Assembly (NCBI RefSeq): GCF_050908995.1
Contig: NC_135126.1
Span: 14,632,001-14,696,000 of the forward strand
DNA from: Andrena cerasifolii
Taxonomy: Eukaryota > Arthropoda > Insecta > Hymenoptera > Andrenidae
DNA length: 64,000 bases
Reading direction: 5' to 3'
The notes under the pieces were generated by a model. The model saw only the letters and a list, made by a program, of their open reading frames with translations. It searched no databases and was not told the origin of the DNA. The position numbers and the translations under genes are program-made. Shown here piece after piece: positions 1 through 11,686 of the stretch (positions within the stretch are counted from its first letter, which is position 1; the number at the start of each line of letters is the position of its first letter).

Positions 1-611
1 ATAATAGGTCTGGGTTACTGTACTGCGTGGATGATCAATATTACATAGGAATATTTGAAGAGACCTTCTTTACATTTTTCAAATGTCGCACGTGCTTAAT
101 GACGTCGCATGGTATGCACAAGCGTATTAAATGGTATAGATAGCTCTACATGACGTGATGTGACGTCACATGACCTTTATTTCGAAGCCTTCGCCTGGCA
201 ACCCTGGCTGGAACGATATTTCAGAGCCCAATGTATGTACCACCGTATTATCATGCCATGGCGTATCATAAGTCCGCATAGTTACAGGAAAGTAGTTTGT
301 GACTGCACACCGCGGACGTTGTATAATCCTTTAATGGACCTAATTATTGTGGATCTTAACGTGCTCCCATTTTTTCTCATTGCGCGCACACCACCGTCAT
401 TGACAACGCCATTGCACATCGGACTCGACCATTAGCATTTGGTGCTGAGTTGGCAGTCTTGACGGCGACAACTCTGTAAACGTAGTGTATACTGTGTATA
501 TCGGATGGTAGTACCGTGAATTCAAAGTGGAGTTTAGTAATGAATGTACTTAAACGATATACTTAAATATTACACTTAAATATACACTTACACGTTAGTA
601 CTTAATGAGCT
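1..611. other. Non-coding DNA upstream of SEC63
   Basis: No gene is recognisable here; the 91-codon open frame at 160-435 resembles nothing I know. A full CRE-type palindrome (TGACGTCA) sits at about 161-168 inside a longer segment (about 150-215) that resembles DNA at 20285-20340. The stretch just before 612 presumably carries the SEC63 promoter and 5' UTR, but I cannot place a transcription start. Confidence 0.6.
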
Positions 612-3600
612 ATGAGCGGGAAAAAATTTCAATATGACGAAAGTGGCGGGACATTTTTCTACTTTTTACTGTCGTTCCTGGCACTTATTTTGATACCTGG
701 GACGTACTATCTGTGGCCACGTTGCCCGAAGCAAGGTTAGATCCGGACGAATCTATTTGGCCTAGCATAGAAACAAGTGACATTACATGATAAAGTTATA
801 CCGCATCGCATGTCTCTCCCCCGATTTCAACGATAATTCTCATCCACCTTACGCCCGCTTCTATCAATATATGTACCACCTACTCCATAATGTTGTGACT
901 GGAGACTAACCGCCACTTAATTGTGAATATCCCGTTACCGATTTACTAATAACCTCAATAATAAAGTGCGCTACTTTAAACGCTCGTGTTCGAATGAAAC
1001 GCAAACGATTCATTTGGTGCTCGTTTAGCTCATAATTTTTCATTTGGTCCTTATTGATGTATTCTTCAGAATTATTTCATTAAACTATTTATGTGTCGTA
1101 TTATAAACAACTTCGTTGTCTCTCTAATTTGCACTTCGTAGCAACGTTTTGTAATATTTAATACGAAAGATTATGTAAATGAATATGAAATACTCGAATT
1201 ATAATTTTTTTCGTATATTACATTAAGCAAGTGTGAATTCTGAAGACATTTGTAAAAAATCTTTTCTTTTACAATTTAAGTTATAGTGATTTAAGAAAAT
1301 TTATCGGTGCATGTTTAGTTAATGTAGACTTGTAATCAATCCCATAGATGATATATATTTATAGTTTTTATAGGTTTACATTTTATTAAAATATATAATA
1401 GAAGTTATTTTGTATTATATTCATATTAATCACGTACAAGTTATGTCTACATTGAAGTGTTTATAACTGGATATAATTATCATTTATCATTAGACCCCGA
1501 AAAAGAGACAAAGGAGTGTCAGTGCAATGGATGTAAAAAGAAAAAAGTTATCCTGCAGCTTAATGAACCTTGGAGAGAAACCAAAGCATTATTTACGTAA
1601 ATTATGTTTTTATATGTTGCCAATTTTATATGTAAGTTTCCCGATGCTTTTCTGACATTACTGTATCATTGTAGGAAATTCCTTATTATTCTTGGATGGG
1701 TAATTTTTCTATTTCTTGCATACAAAGTATCACAATTCGACTATGAGATGGCCAATTTTGATCCATTCCAAATTCTCGGCGTTTCTCCCGTAAGTATAAT
1801 CCACATACATGAAAAGAAATGTGTCGTTAATGCGCTAATATACATATACACATAATATATAATTATTTACAGGGTTCGTCACAAGGTGACATTAAAAAAG
1901 CTTATCGTAAACTCTCTTTGATTCTCCACCCAGACAAAGAAACTGGAAACGAAAAAGCATTCATGAAACTAACCAAAGGTAAAAATTCAGCTGAAATAAT
2001 GTAGTACACTCCGTCCACTAACAAATGTGCACTTACATAGTGGCAGTTGGTTTCGTAATGATTTAAGCACGTAACATTTTGTTGAAGTTATTTTTAAGTA
2101 ATATTAACTGTAGATAGTGATGGCTTAGTTGCTATTAAAATATAATATTTATTTCTATATTAATAGCTTATCAAGCATTAACGGACGACGAAGCACGAAA
2201 GAATTGGGAAAAGTATGGAAATCCAGACGGTCCAGGTACAATGAGCTTTGGAATTGCTTTACCTTCCTGGATCGTTGAAAAAGAGAATTCTGTATGGGTT
2301 TTGGGATTATATTCATTGGTGTTCATGTTTGCTTTACCAATCGCTGTTGGAACGTGGTGGTATAAGAGTAGTCATTACACTGGTGACCAAGTAAATACAA
2401 ATATATATATTATCTATACTTTTGAAAAGCATTGTTAAATATTAATTGAGAAGCAGTATAATTCGTTTCATCATTTTCTCCTAGGTGCTACTAGCGACTA
2501 CTGAAATGTATTATGCTTTCTTCATTAAGATACCTTCCATGTCGCTAAAAAGAGTTATTATGATTCTTGCTGCTTCTTTTGAATTTTACAAAAAACGAAA
2601 TGCAGAAATAATTGAAAGACATACTGACAGTGAAGAAGTTTATTCGGTAAGATATGTATTGCCATATGTTAATAATTTCTCCGCCTTTTTACCACTAAGA
2701 TAACCGAATTTCTAGGGGTCAATTACACCCACTTAGAGTGAATTTGGGCAGCAAACAAAAATTGCGTTATAATCGGGAGGAAAGTCCCTACATATTAACA
2801 AAGTTTCAGAATTTTTTAAATTTCCGGGTTCGGGATGTTCCCCTGTCTGTGCTTCTTATATCAGTAGAAATGCAAAAAATTGATACCAACTAACATCGAA
2901 CAATGAACATTTATGCAAATTTTTTACTTCAAAAGTGCGAACATCTCGCGTGGGAATATTATATGGCTCGAAATAATTCTAATTCCTGCATTTTATTATT
3001 TTCAGCTCATCAGGCAGTTACCCAATCTGGGGGAAAAGAACAAGCAAGTACCATTATGTTACTCATATTCAATTAAAGCTAGAGCTTTACTTCATGCACA
3101 TTTCTCTCGTATACCGCTAAATCCAGAGACATTGGACAAAGATAGGCAATACATAGTAAAAAAATGTCCATATTTAATTCAAGAAATGGTAACTTGTGTT
3201 AATCGAGTGATTTTATTAGCTTATGCTAAAAGAGGTATATATGTATGCTTTACAAATTTATAAACTTTCCTATTTATATGAAATACTTTGAAATACGAAT
3301 ACAAGATACTCTGAGAAATCCGAATCTAAATACGTTCATTCGTTATTTAAGACACTGTCTTTTTCAGTTCCACATTTACCGAGCATACAAACCGTAGAGA
3401 ATTGTATGAAACTTTGTCCAATGATAGTACAAGGTTTCTGGGAATTTAAAAATTCTCTCTTACAATTACCATATATAAATGAAGATAATTTAAAATACTT
3501 CTTATCAAAAAAGGTACGATTAAGTTTCTATATTATTTAAAGTTCCACGTCAGGATTAGAAATCGTTTTAAAAATTAAATATTGTGTTATCAGCATCCAA

Positions 3601-4913
3601 TCAAAAGTCTTCAACAATTTGCACAATTGAAAGGAGAAAAGAGAAGACTGATCCTTAGACATTTATCAGACAGCCAATATGAAGATGTTATGAAAGTTCT
3701 TGGACGTATGCCATATATAGATTTCAAAGTACGATCTGAAGGTACAGTTTATTTCGCACTTATTATAGCATAGGCTTCGTTTACGTTTGCGTGCGAAAGT
3801 TGCCCCAAATTAAACGTAACAAATCGATTTGCAATTTTAGTAATCGATGATGAAAATCCAACTGTTTACACTACTGGTGCTATTGTGACTGTAACAGTGT
3901 CATTAACACGCAAGGATATGAAAGAATTATTTGGAGATGACACTGTTAAAGAGCAAACGATGATTGACGATGATAGTAGTAAAATGGATGAAGTTATTAC
4001 AGATAAGTTGTCGGAAGAACAAAATCACTCTGTAAAAAAACGAACGTGGCTTAAACAAAAGAAAGGCCAAAAGAAATCCCACAAGAAAGGTACCAGTAAG
4101 AAGCCTGCTTCTGTGAAAAATGCTCAACAAACAAATACTCCTAATGCAAGGAAAAAGGAGGATAAAGTAGAAAAAGAGTCTTCCAAAGATAAATTGTCTG
4201 ATGATAGTGACAGTGACGCTGACAGTGACAGAAGCGAAGACGAAGACAGTCATGATAAGAAAGATGTATCTATCGATGACGATGATACAGACTGGGAAAG
4301 GTGAAATATAATTTTCGATACTTGTAATGATAGTTCTTAATGTTATTTATATTAATCTAGTAACTTATCGACAATATTCGTGAATAGGGTTCAACAAAGA
4401 ATCCCAAAAAGGGAGAAAGCTCTAGAGGGAAGAAGTAATTTATCACACGAAGTGCATTGTCCACTCTTTCCAGATGTTAAACAGGAGTACTGGTGGGTTT
4501 ACATTTGCGATCGCAAGAGTCGAACTTTACTAACAACTCCTGTTTATGTTACGTCGTTGACACATTTCGAAGAAATTCAGTTAAAATTTACAGCGCCACG
4601 ATGGACAGGTGTTTATACATTTACTGTATGTTTACGTAGTGATTCTTATCTTGGCTTTGACCAAGCTCAATATATTAAGGTATGCAGAAGCATTCATATG
4701 TTTACGTAAATACCAACGAAGCTTTATGTGATTTAGATTAGCTCGTTATTACTATAAAAATATCTTCCCCAGTTGGATGTGAAAGAAGCACCAGAAGTGC
4801 CCACAGAGCATCCTCAATGGGATATTTCAGACGAAGAAACTGCGGAGGATATTGATGCAGCTGATGAACATTCGGAGTTCACAACCGACGAAGATGTCAG
4901 TGACGATGAGTAA
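612..4913 (+). CDS. Sec63: Translocation protein SEC63 homolog (ER J-domain protein)
   Basis: SEC63 is the ER-membrane J-protein that works with SEC61/SEC62 and recruits BiP to drive protein import. Twelve coding exons join in frame: 612-735, 1494-1596, 1675-1789, 1873-1978, 2167-2390, 2485-2646, 3006-3234, 3368-3513, 3594-3741, 3841-4300, 4388-4679 and 4773-4913. Together they give 2,250 nt, or 749 aa, close to the roughly 760 aa of vertebrate SEC63. Visible features are a first membrane segment at about residues 13-35, a second at 78-93, a luminal J domain with the HPD triad at 133-135, a third membrane segment at about 192-214, a Brl/Sec63 region, a lysine/acidic low-complexity linker in exon 10, a second Sec63 block with the DRKSRTLL and LRSDSYLG motifs, and an acidic C-terminus. 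The start is the first ATG of an N-terminus typical of the family (QYDESGGTFFYFLLSF). The intron at 2647-3005 contains a transposon-like repeat. PolyA signals follow. Confidence 0.97.
2705..2870. repeat. MITE-like repeat in SEC63 intron 6
   Basis: This segment of the intron between exons 6 and 7 matches both arms of the palindromic element at about 58100-58665. Shared stretches include the block around GTGAATTTGGGCAGCAAA and the block ending in a CGGGATGTTCCC-like end. The copy looks like a single arm. It lies fully within the intron and does not touch the splice sites. Confidence 0.7.
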
Positions 4914-5103
4914 TATCTATTTTGTCCCGAGGGATTGGACAAATAGATATTTAAGAAGTTCACGTTTTTCCTCTTTTTTTACTTGTCAAGTTAATGTACA
5001 ATGAACTTTTATACGTGGAATTGCATAATCGTTGATGTATGTGGACAATCTAGGAAAATAATATGGTGTGTAAGATTTCTCAGTGCAGAGGAAGGTAATA
5101 GTA

Positions 5104-5179
5104 AATAAAAATCATAATATTTATTTTAACATTGTTGTTTAATCCTCAGTCTAGGATGTGTATACAGTTTTTTAATAAA
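5104..5179 (+). terminator. SEC63 polyadenylation signals
   Basis: Two AATAAA hexamers, at 5104-5109 and 5174-5179, lie 190-265 bases after the SEC63 stop codon in AT-rich DNA. Either could serve as the 3' end signal. Confidence 0.5.
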
Positions 5180-5543
5180 ATATATCTCAAGATACGAAGC
5201 TGCTATACATCCTTCTACCTTTTATTTCAACTTTCAAAACACTTAGAATTCGAGAAATTACTAAACGATGATCACAGAAGTACAACTTAAATCTTACACG
5301 AGTGAAAGTATAGTAAAAGTGCTTTTGCGTTCATTCAACCATATCATTTTTTGTTAGATGTAAGAAGTAAAAAGCACTGACGCTGCTCTATCGCAGCACA
5401 GTCAATGCTCTACTTCTGTGATGAACGCAATGAATTTTCGAATAACAGAAATTCGTATTGTGAGTATACTTAAATCAAACGCAACATAATAGTATATAAT
5501 AGTCTAAACTCTTGAACGTATATGCTAATAAATTTTGTTACAG

Positions 5544-6434
5544 ATGCTAAAGAAATCTGTACTTGTATATTTGTTTTTGTATATCACATTCAGTGCTATT
5601 TCTAAAGCAGGTAAATTGAATAAATAACAATCTCATTACACGTTTCGTATTTTCTTAAACATCTGCTACAAGGGTGTTTCACTACAGGCCAAACTAACAC
5701 GAAAATAGACAGTAAAATTGTTTAATGTCGCGCTTCGTTTTCGATAAAATTGTCTTTGAATTTTAGCCAAATAAGTACGCGTGCACCGAAATACAATTTT
5801 CACGCAGAGCAGATGTAAGCGGAACGGCCTACGGAAAGCGCGACGAGTTCCCCTTGCCTCCGCGTGTTCCTTAGGCGTCTAAAAGTCTACTCGGGCGCAC
5901 GCGTATTTGGCTAAAATTCAAAGTCAATTTTCTCGAAATCGAAGCGCGATATTAAAAAATATTATTCTATACTAAAAGGTTTAACACATGTAGTAAAACA
6001 CCCTGCATGTACAAATATATTTATGTAAATTATTAGGTATTAAAATAATTTTAAAAATGTATTAACCATGTATATGCGACCGAATAGACAGTAACAGATG
6101 CTTTAAATATGTATATGCATAAATGTATTTATATAGAAAATTTGCAAAACGCTCTATTGACAGCCTATTTCGGACTAGTATACGTACATATAACAAAAAT
6201 AGAATTAAATTTTATAATACCTCTGTTATATTTCATATTAATATGCATTCTTTCTCACATTTCTTAGCAGCACCCAGTGATGTTCAGCGGAAGACGAAAC
6301 AGAAGAACGCAGCAAGTGGACCGACTTACACATTTCTTAAAACAGATAAACATGCTAACATCAAGTGGGGAGTGCGACATTACATTCCACGTTCACCAAG
6401 AATATTAAAATACACTACAAATATTGATCATTAA
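5544..6434 (+). CDS. Predicted small secreted basic peptide precursor (76 aa)
   Basis: Two exons, 5544-5610 and 6271-6434, join in phase 1 to give 76 residues. Exon 1 starts at an ATG placed immediately after a good acceptor (TTTTGTTACAG), so a 5' UTR exon is likely; a GTAAGA donor lies at 5360. Exon 1 is a textbook signal peptide: two lysines, a hydrophobic core (about residues 5-18), and a likely cut after SKA at residue 22. The mature peptide of about 54 residues is rich in Lys and Arg, has no cysteine, and contains GPTYTFLKTDKHANIKWGVR. I do not recognise a named family. A neuropeptide, an antimicrobial peptide or another secreted factor are all possible. The intron holds a foldback element (5671-6004). 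Exon 2 is only 164 nt, so the model rests on phase agreement and on the signal-peptide match at the splice junction. Confidence 0.6.
5671..6004. mobile_element. Foldback MITE inside the small-peptide gene intron
   Basis: The ends are inverted copies: AGGGTGTTTCACTACA at the left and TGTAGTAAAACACCCT at the right. Longer inner arms also pair, for example the left block around 5732-5785 with the reverse complement of 5890-5955. Total length is about 334 bp with no coding capacity, as expected for a non-autonomous DNA transposon. Confidence 0.8.
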
Positions 6435-6636
6435 ATATGTCGGAGTTAGCGTTTGGCCGTTCGATCCTCGCAGGCTAAGCCGCCAATTGCGCGTGTAGCC
6501 GCTTGGCGACGCTTACATGTGTTGCGTGGCCACGCGACCGTAGCTACGAACGGAGTTATATTCAATCGATATGTACACTAGGAGGGACGTTTAAAAACCG
6601 ACGTTTGTGTGTGATTGAGAAAAGTATGTATGCACT

Positions 6637-6772
6637 TACCTCATTACCCGCGCGCGTGCGCAAGAACAGATGAATGGTCAAGTAGTCAGTCCCTGTTCTA
6701 CAGAAGAAATTGGACATTTAATGTCGAGCGCGGCATCTGGGAATTCTCGCGCGCGCGGGTTCTGAGTTAAGG
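6637..6772. repeat. Degraded MITE related to the element at 34694-34886
   Basis: The block AACAGATGAATGGTCAAGTA and the following bases to about 6720 match the reverse complement of 34800-34860. CG-rich alternating ends (GCGCGCGTGCGC and CGCGCGCGCGGG) flank it, as in the other copy. Confidence 0.65.
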
Positions 6773-6800
6773 AGGTCGCCCACTAGGCCGAAGCACGGCG

Positions 6801-6869
6801 ACCACGCATCGCTCATATGACAGAACAGCAACCACCACGCATCGCCCATATGACAGAACAGCAGCGACG
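6801..6869 (+). repeat. Two-copy tandem repeat, about 33 bp unit
   Basis: The unit beginning ACCACGCATCGC and running through CATATGACAGAACAGCA occurs twice in direct succession with two or three mismatches. Confidence 0.75.
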
Positions 6870-7306
6870 AACATTTCGCTTTGGTCGCCACACTGCGCTT
6901 CGCCGCACTTCAGCTTAGTGGACGACAACCTTTAAGTTGATGACAGCTGTATATAATGTTAAATTCGAATCAGTCTCAGAAATAAGCACGAAGTTAAACC
7001 CAGTAACGGTATTTTAATTTGAAAACTCCAATCCCTTTCTCTCGTACCGCCAACTAAGGCACGCAACACATGGCAAATGTATGAACCATGAAACTACCTA
7101 TGTACAGACACTGCGCGGCTGCCTCGATCGAGTTGCCTCGTGTCTTAAGTTGTATAATACGCGAGGCAAGCAAGCGAGGCAGGGTGTGCCAGCAGACCCT
7201 TTTCCCTCAAGCCACGATTGTGCGAATAAAATAAAATGTTACCTTCAATGCAAAAGAAATTAAAAAATTAAATATAGAATCGTACATACATTTTTTACCA
7301 TAATGA

Positions 7307-10300
7307 TTATGGATCCAGATTAATCATTTCCATATGTATCTTTTGTATTTTTATCAAAAGATTATCTAACCTGATGGAAGAAAGAGAAATCAGTTTTATT
7401 ATTATTTTTTTGTGTATAATATTCTTATTCTATGTTGTAATAGAAACACTAATTAAACTTACATGTAACGTATTACTAAATTATCATATATCACATCGTT
7501 TCCTGCATCCGTAATTTCATTACAGCTACTACCAGACACGATTGAAGACTGATTACTACATGATTCATTTGACATTTCCACGCTGTTGTTATTTAGCGAA
7601 GTATTTGCAGTTTCCTTGTGCACAGCAGCAGACGAGGTTGGGTATTGATCCTTTGAAGAAATATCTGGTATACACTGTGTTATTTTTTGAAGTTCTTCAC
7701 GATATACTGTTGTCATAGCAGTAACTGAATCGAAAATTCCTTCCAACGTTGAAAGTTCAACTTCTAATTTTACTATTCGTCTAAAAGAATTATTTGAATC
7801 TAATGTAAACCAATTAGAATTAAATATAAAGACATTCATCGATATACATACTCTGTGACTTCAGATATATTTTTATTACGAAATTGTGCTCCTTGTGCTT
7901 GTAAAAACTCAAAGACTAATTTTACCATTTCTGTTGGCTTTCCACTTTTTTGAAAATGCTCGTTCTTACATAAGTCAAATATTTTTACAGCGTTATTGTA
8001 TCTACACAGAATTATAGCATGAGTCCGTATCTATTCAGCAACATTTAAAGCCGGAACAGATAATATTCACTTACAGTCGTGACATATCCCTCATACAATC
8101 AATAGACTGAGCTGTGCCTTTTAATTCATTACTATCCTGTAATAACGGGTTAAATTTTGATTTGATTTGATCAGTAGCCGTGAAAAGTTTAGTAACTTTT
8201 TTCAAATTGGCTTCCAAAGCTTTCAGTCTCTCTTTATCTACAGCCTCCTTCTCCCATTTAGCACGAATCGCAGATAATTCATTTAAATGAGAACTTATAT
8301 TTGTTAATGCATTTGTTATGTTTTCATTAAACCTATTAAATCTTGCAACTACTAAGTCTCTGGAATTAGAATTATTTCCCTTACAATAGATACAATAATA
8401 AAAACTTTTAAACTCTCGTAATATTAAATTGACATATTTAGCATTGTAACAATATTGATCTTCTATTAACTAGGAATAATACAAAAATTTATAAAACACT
8501 TACACTTTTATAGTCAAAGCAAAAATGTACAGTTGGAACAAATGTATTTCTTGTTTAATAAAAAATATTGTTACACGATAATAATCCTTTAATGTTTCAT
8601 AATCCAATTGACTTCTTGATAATTCCATCATTTTTTTAACTGGCACAGGAATATCTGGTACTGGTATATTCTCTATTAAAGGACTTTCGTTTTTAAAGAC
8701 AAAGAAAACTGGATCCTATGGTACAAATATCGGCTTGAATTAATTTAATAAATACCGAGAAACAAGCGATTTCAAGCAAACTTATCATTTTTGAGCAAGT
8801 CGAGCAATAATATTGTGAGTGTAGAAACATAATTATATAATAAAGTTATACCTGTATTTGCGACAAATGTGGTGCCTCATTTGCAGTGAGTATTGTACCA
8901 AAGTAATCTGTTAAAATTTGTTGACTTATTAGTATATTAGTGTCCTTTTCAATCATAGATTGTAAATCTGTGATAGTAGTTGTATCAACTATTTCATATA
9001 CATTAATTTTATATGTTGATGCAGAGAATACATATATAATCTATAAAATTAGAATATGTATTTAATGTATGATAAAAAAATATATGTATATATTATCTGT
9101 GCATTTAACAATACCTGTTTATATAAAATTGATTGAAGTAATTTAAATACCACCAGCTGTAGTTCTCCATTTTCATCGCGACGCTTTCCTCGTTCTTTTG
9201 GATTCCACTGTAACACCACTCTAAACCATTCTACTAGTTTGTTTCTGACACACCTAATACAAAGTCCAGTGTATATAATTAACGACTTATTTCTACTAAA
9301 TATTAATAAAAAACAATTTTATAACTATTACCTGGATAGATGTGTTGGATCAATAATGTCTTCACCAAAAACTGTCTTTCCATCTGATTCAATAGCACAT
9401 ATATCGTTGTATCCTTTATTTTTAATATGTTGCATCCTACATAAATAAAAATTAGCTAATGTAAACTATTTTGTTGACTTTTTTAATTTGTCGTAAATGC
9501 ACAATGTACCATGTCATAGTATGCTGCATTCTTGGCAAAAATGGCCGTGTACCAGTGACAAGTTCATAAAACAGGATACCTAGACTCCAATAATCTACGG
9601 AACAACTATATTTCTCTCTCCAAAAGAGTTCTGGTGCCACATAATTTAAGGTGCCTACTATTGATGCAGATGCACTAGCTTCTCCAAGCTCTTTTGCATA
9701 CCCAAGATCTATTAATTTATATGAAATCTAAAACATATTATCTATGTATACATGATGTTATTTGTAATTATTTTTTCTGTGTAGTTAATCCTTGTGTGAG
9801 CAACCGGGTACCCATTTCTAGGTTTCCTTTAAAAAAAATTGACGTCCTTTTGAAAATATGGCAAAATCGGTCCGGATCCCCATTCTTTGGACACTTTGAC
9901 ATCGATTTGCGTTCCCAAAATAAAAATTTATACAAACGATTTTAAATAGGAAGGCTTCAAACTTATATATACGATTATTGTTAGCTGAATTATGAATGGA
10001 AGTTTAACGAAGAAATTGTGCAGAACACAAATTCTTAATTAATACTGTTTATTTATTAACATAAATAATATTATTCTGATTGGTGACAAAAACTTCGTCA
10101 TTCAATGATTCTTCTTGTGGTCGCGGCAGTCAGACTTCATCCTCATAATCGAATGATATACCGGGTGTCCCGAAATTGAGGGCCAATCCTGAACCTGCAA
10201 TACCCTGATGCAAAAAGACATCGAAAAGTCCTTTACCGTTTTGGGATCCGAGGCCTCGTTCTTGAAATATTAACAGTTTAACTTCCGGGCCGCGCAGTTT

Positions 10301-11686
10301 AAAGCTGAGTCAGTTGAGCCGACTGCGCTGGTTCATTTTCAAGGTTTGATCCAGCGCGGTCGGCCCTACTGTGTGCGTGGGCGTGCCAGCGTACGCTGTC
10401 GCGCGCTCAGCTGACTCGGCTTTAAACTGCGCGGCCCGGAAGTTCAACTATTAGTCTCTCGAGAACGAAGCCTCGGAGCCCAAAACGGTAAAGGACTTTT
10501 CGATGTCTTTTTGCATCAGGATCTTGCATGTTCGAGATTGTCCCTCAATTTTGGGACACCCTGTATTATCAGAAGAATTTTCTTCTCCGAATAATGCAGT
10601 TACATAAGTATCTATTCCACAAAGACACTATACGTTCCACAATAAAACTCCAGAGAAAATTTTACTAAAGTGCAAGTCGTATTCTTACAAAGAACTGATG
10701 CAAATTCATTCAATTTTTCGTTTTGTTCTCTAATTTTTTCATGTGGCTGTGTACTTGTTTATATATACAAAATAAGGTTCCGTTCATCACTAAACCAGAA
10801 ACAATGATCTTTGTGGAGTGTCAAGAACAGCATGCATATACGCGAATATGGCTTTAGCATCAAATTATATTGTTGTTTCGTGTAATTTTCCGCTCATATC
10901 ATTTAAAAGCTAGAGCTTTGAAAAAGTATGAAAGTAAAATTATCGCTGTATATCAAATCCATCGAAACAGAATGCGTGGGGGTCCCAACAACTTTGAATA
11001 TTTTGGTTGCCTATACAAGGGTTAAAAGGATCTGTACATAAAATGTAATACTACTTACTTTATCAGATTCTTGCAAAACTATATTTTCAGGCTTTAAATC
11101 GCGATGAGTAATATTGTTAGAATGTAAATATTCAACCGCAGAGGAGATATCTTTCATTACGTTAAGTGCTTCTTTTTCAGTAACACCACAGCAATTCTCT
11201 GTTCTATTTAAAACCTATGATCCCCAAAGTATAATAAATACATGCGAATAATATTTTGATTTCTTATCCAAACAGGTATTTTACTTCATGTTTACCTTTC
11301 TAAGATCACCTTTCCTACAAAATTCCATGCACAGTATTGGCAAATCTACTTTTTCATCGGGATGTTTAAACGGTAATTCCAAAGCTTTTATAATATTTTG
11401 ATGTCTCAAGCGTTTCATTATCTCCACTTCATTGATCCATCTGTTCTTTTGAGTTTCTGTTAACTGTGTGATGTCCCATTTACATTTTTTAATCGCTACA
11501 AGTTGCAAATTGTTTTACTACCTGTTAGAATCTCTGACCTTCTGTTACGCATTCTCTTGATAAAAGCATAGACTTACCAAGTTTGGTATCACTAATGTGT
11601 ACCCATAATTCAACAATACCGAATCCCCCTGAACCAAGGACTTTGTTCAGACTCCATCCATCAATGAAAACTGGTGCAGCAATCAT
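7307..11686 (-). CDS. ird5: Inhibitor of NF-kappaB kinase subunit beta (IKK-beta / ird5)
   Basis: The catalytic IKK subunit phosphorylates Relish/IkappaB-type substrates in Imd/NF-kappaB immune signalling. Twelve exons, listed in transcript order with genomic coordinates: 11578-11686, 11296-11495, 11059-11214, 9510-9727, 9332-9436, 9115-9253, 8852-9040, 8504-8715, 8075-8359, 7852-8001, 7463-7780 and 7307-7370. They give 2,145 nt, or 714 aa, close to fly ird5. Visible features are the glycine loop GSGGFG (18-23), catalytic lysine K39 in AIKKC, HRDLKPEN with D142, the IKK-type DLG at 162-164, and activation-loop serines S173 and S177 spaced as in human IKK-beta S177/S181. VAPE follows, then a ubiquitin-like region (about 310-372) and a long helical scaffold. 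The last exon is inferred from a strong donor and acceptor in phase. If that intron is retained, translation stops at 7459. Intron 3 (1.3 kb) carries nested transposon-like DNA. Confidence 0.95.
9785..11025. mobile_element. TTAA-bounded element in IKK-beta intron 3
   Basis: The left end, TTAATCCTTGTGTGAGCAAC, is an imperfect inverted copy of the right end, whose reverse complement reads TTAACCCTTGTATAGGCAAC. TTAA sits at both boundaries, the hallmark of piggyBac-type insertion. No transposase frame is visible in the roughly 1.24 kb. A separate foldback (10159-10566) is nested inside. Confidence 0.7.
10159..10566. mobile_element. Foldback element, copy 1 (nested in IKK-beta intron 3)
   Basis: Long terminal inverted repeats begin with a GGGTGTCCC-type end and close with GGGACACCC. 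The inner arms share AAGACATCGAAAAGTCCTTT with its reverse complement, and GCCGCGCAGTTTAAAGC with GCTTTAAACTGCGCGGC. The same family occurs at 26036-26511. TA flanks both ends. Confidence 0.85.

Larger units (their letters stand above)
6435..7306. other. Intergenic DNA between the small peptide gene and IKK-beta
   Basis: No gene is seen. The stretch holds a degraded repeat at about 6637-6772 and two tandem copies of a unit of about 33 bp at about 6801-6869. The 60-codon frame at 7081-7263 has no recognisable family. Confidence 0.6.

Noticed and set aside
3927..4253. 108-codon minus-strand frame, Phe/Leu-rich
   Set aside because: Antisense of the Lys/Asp/Glu-rich exon 10 of SEC63, which naturally reads as hydrophobic residues in reverse.
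6737..6747. GGGAATTCTC, a kappaB-like site between the small peptide gene and IKK-beta
   Set aside because: It lies inside a degraded MITE, downstream of the peptide gene; a single 10-mer match is weak evidence for NF-kappaB control.
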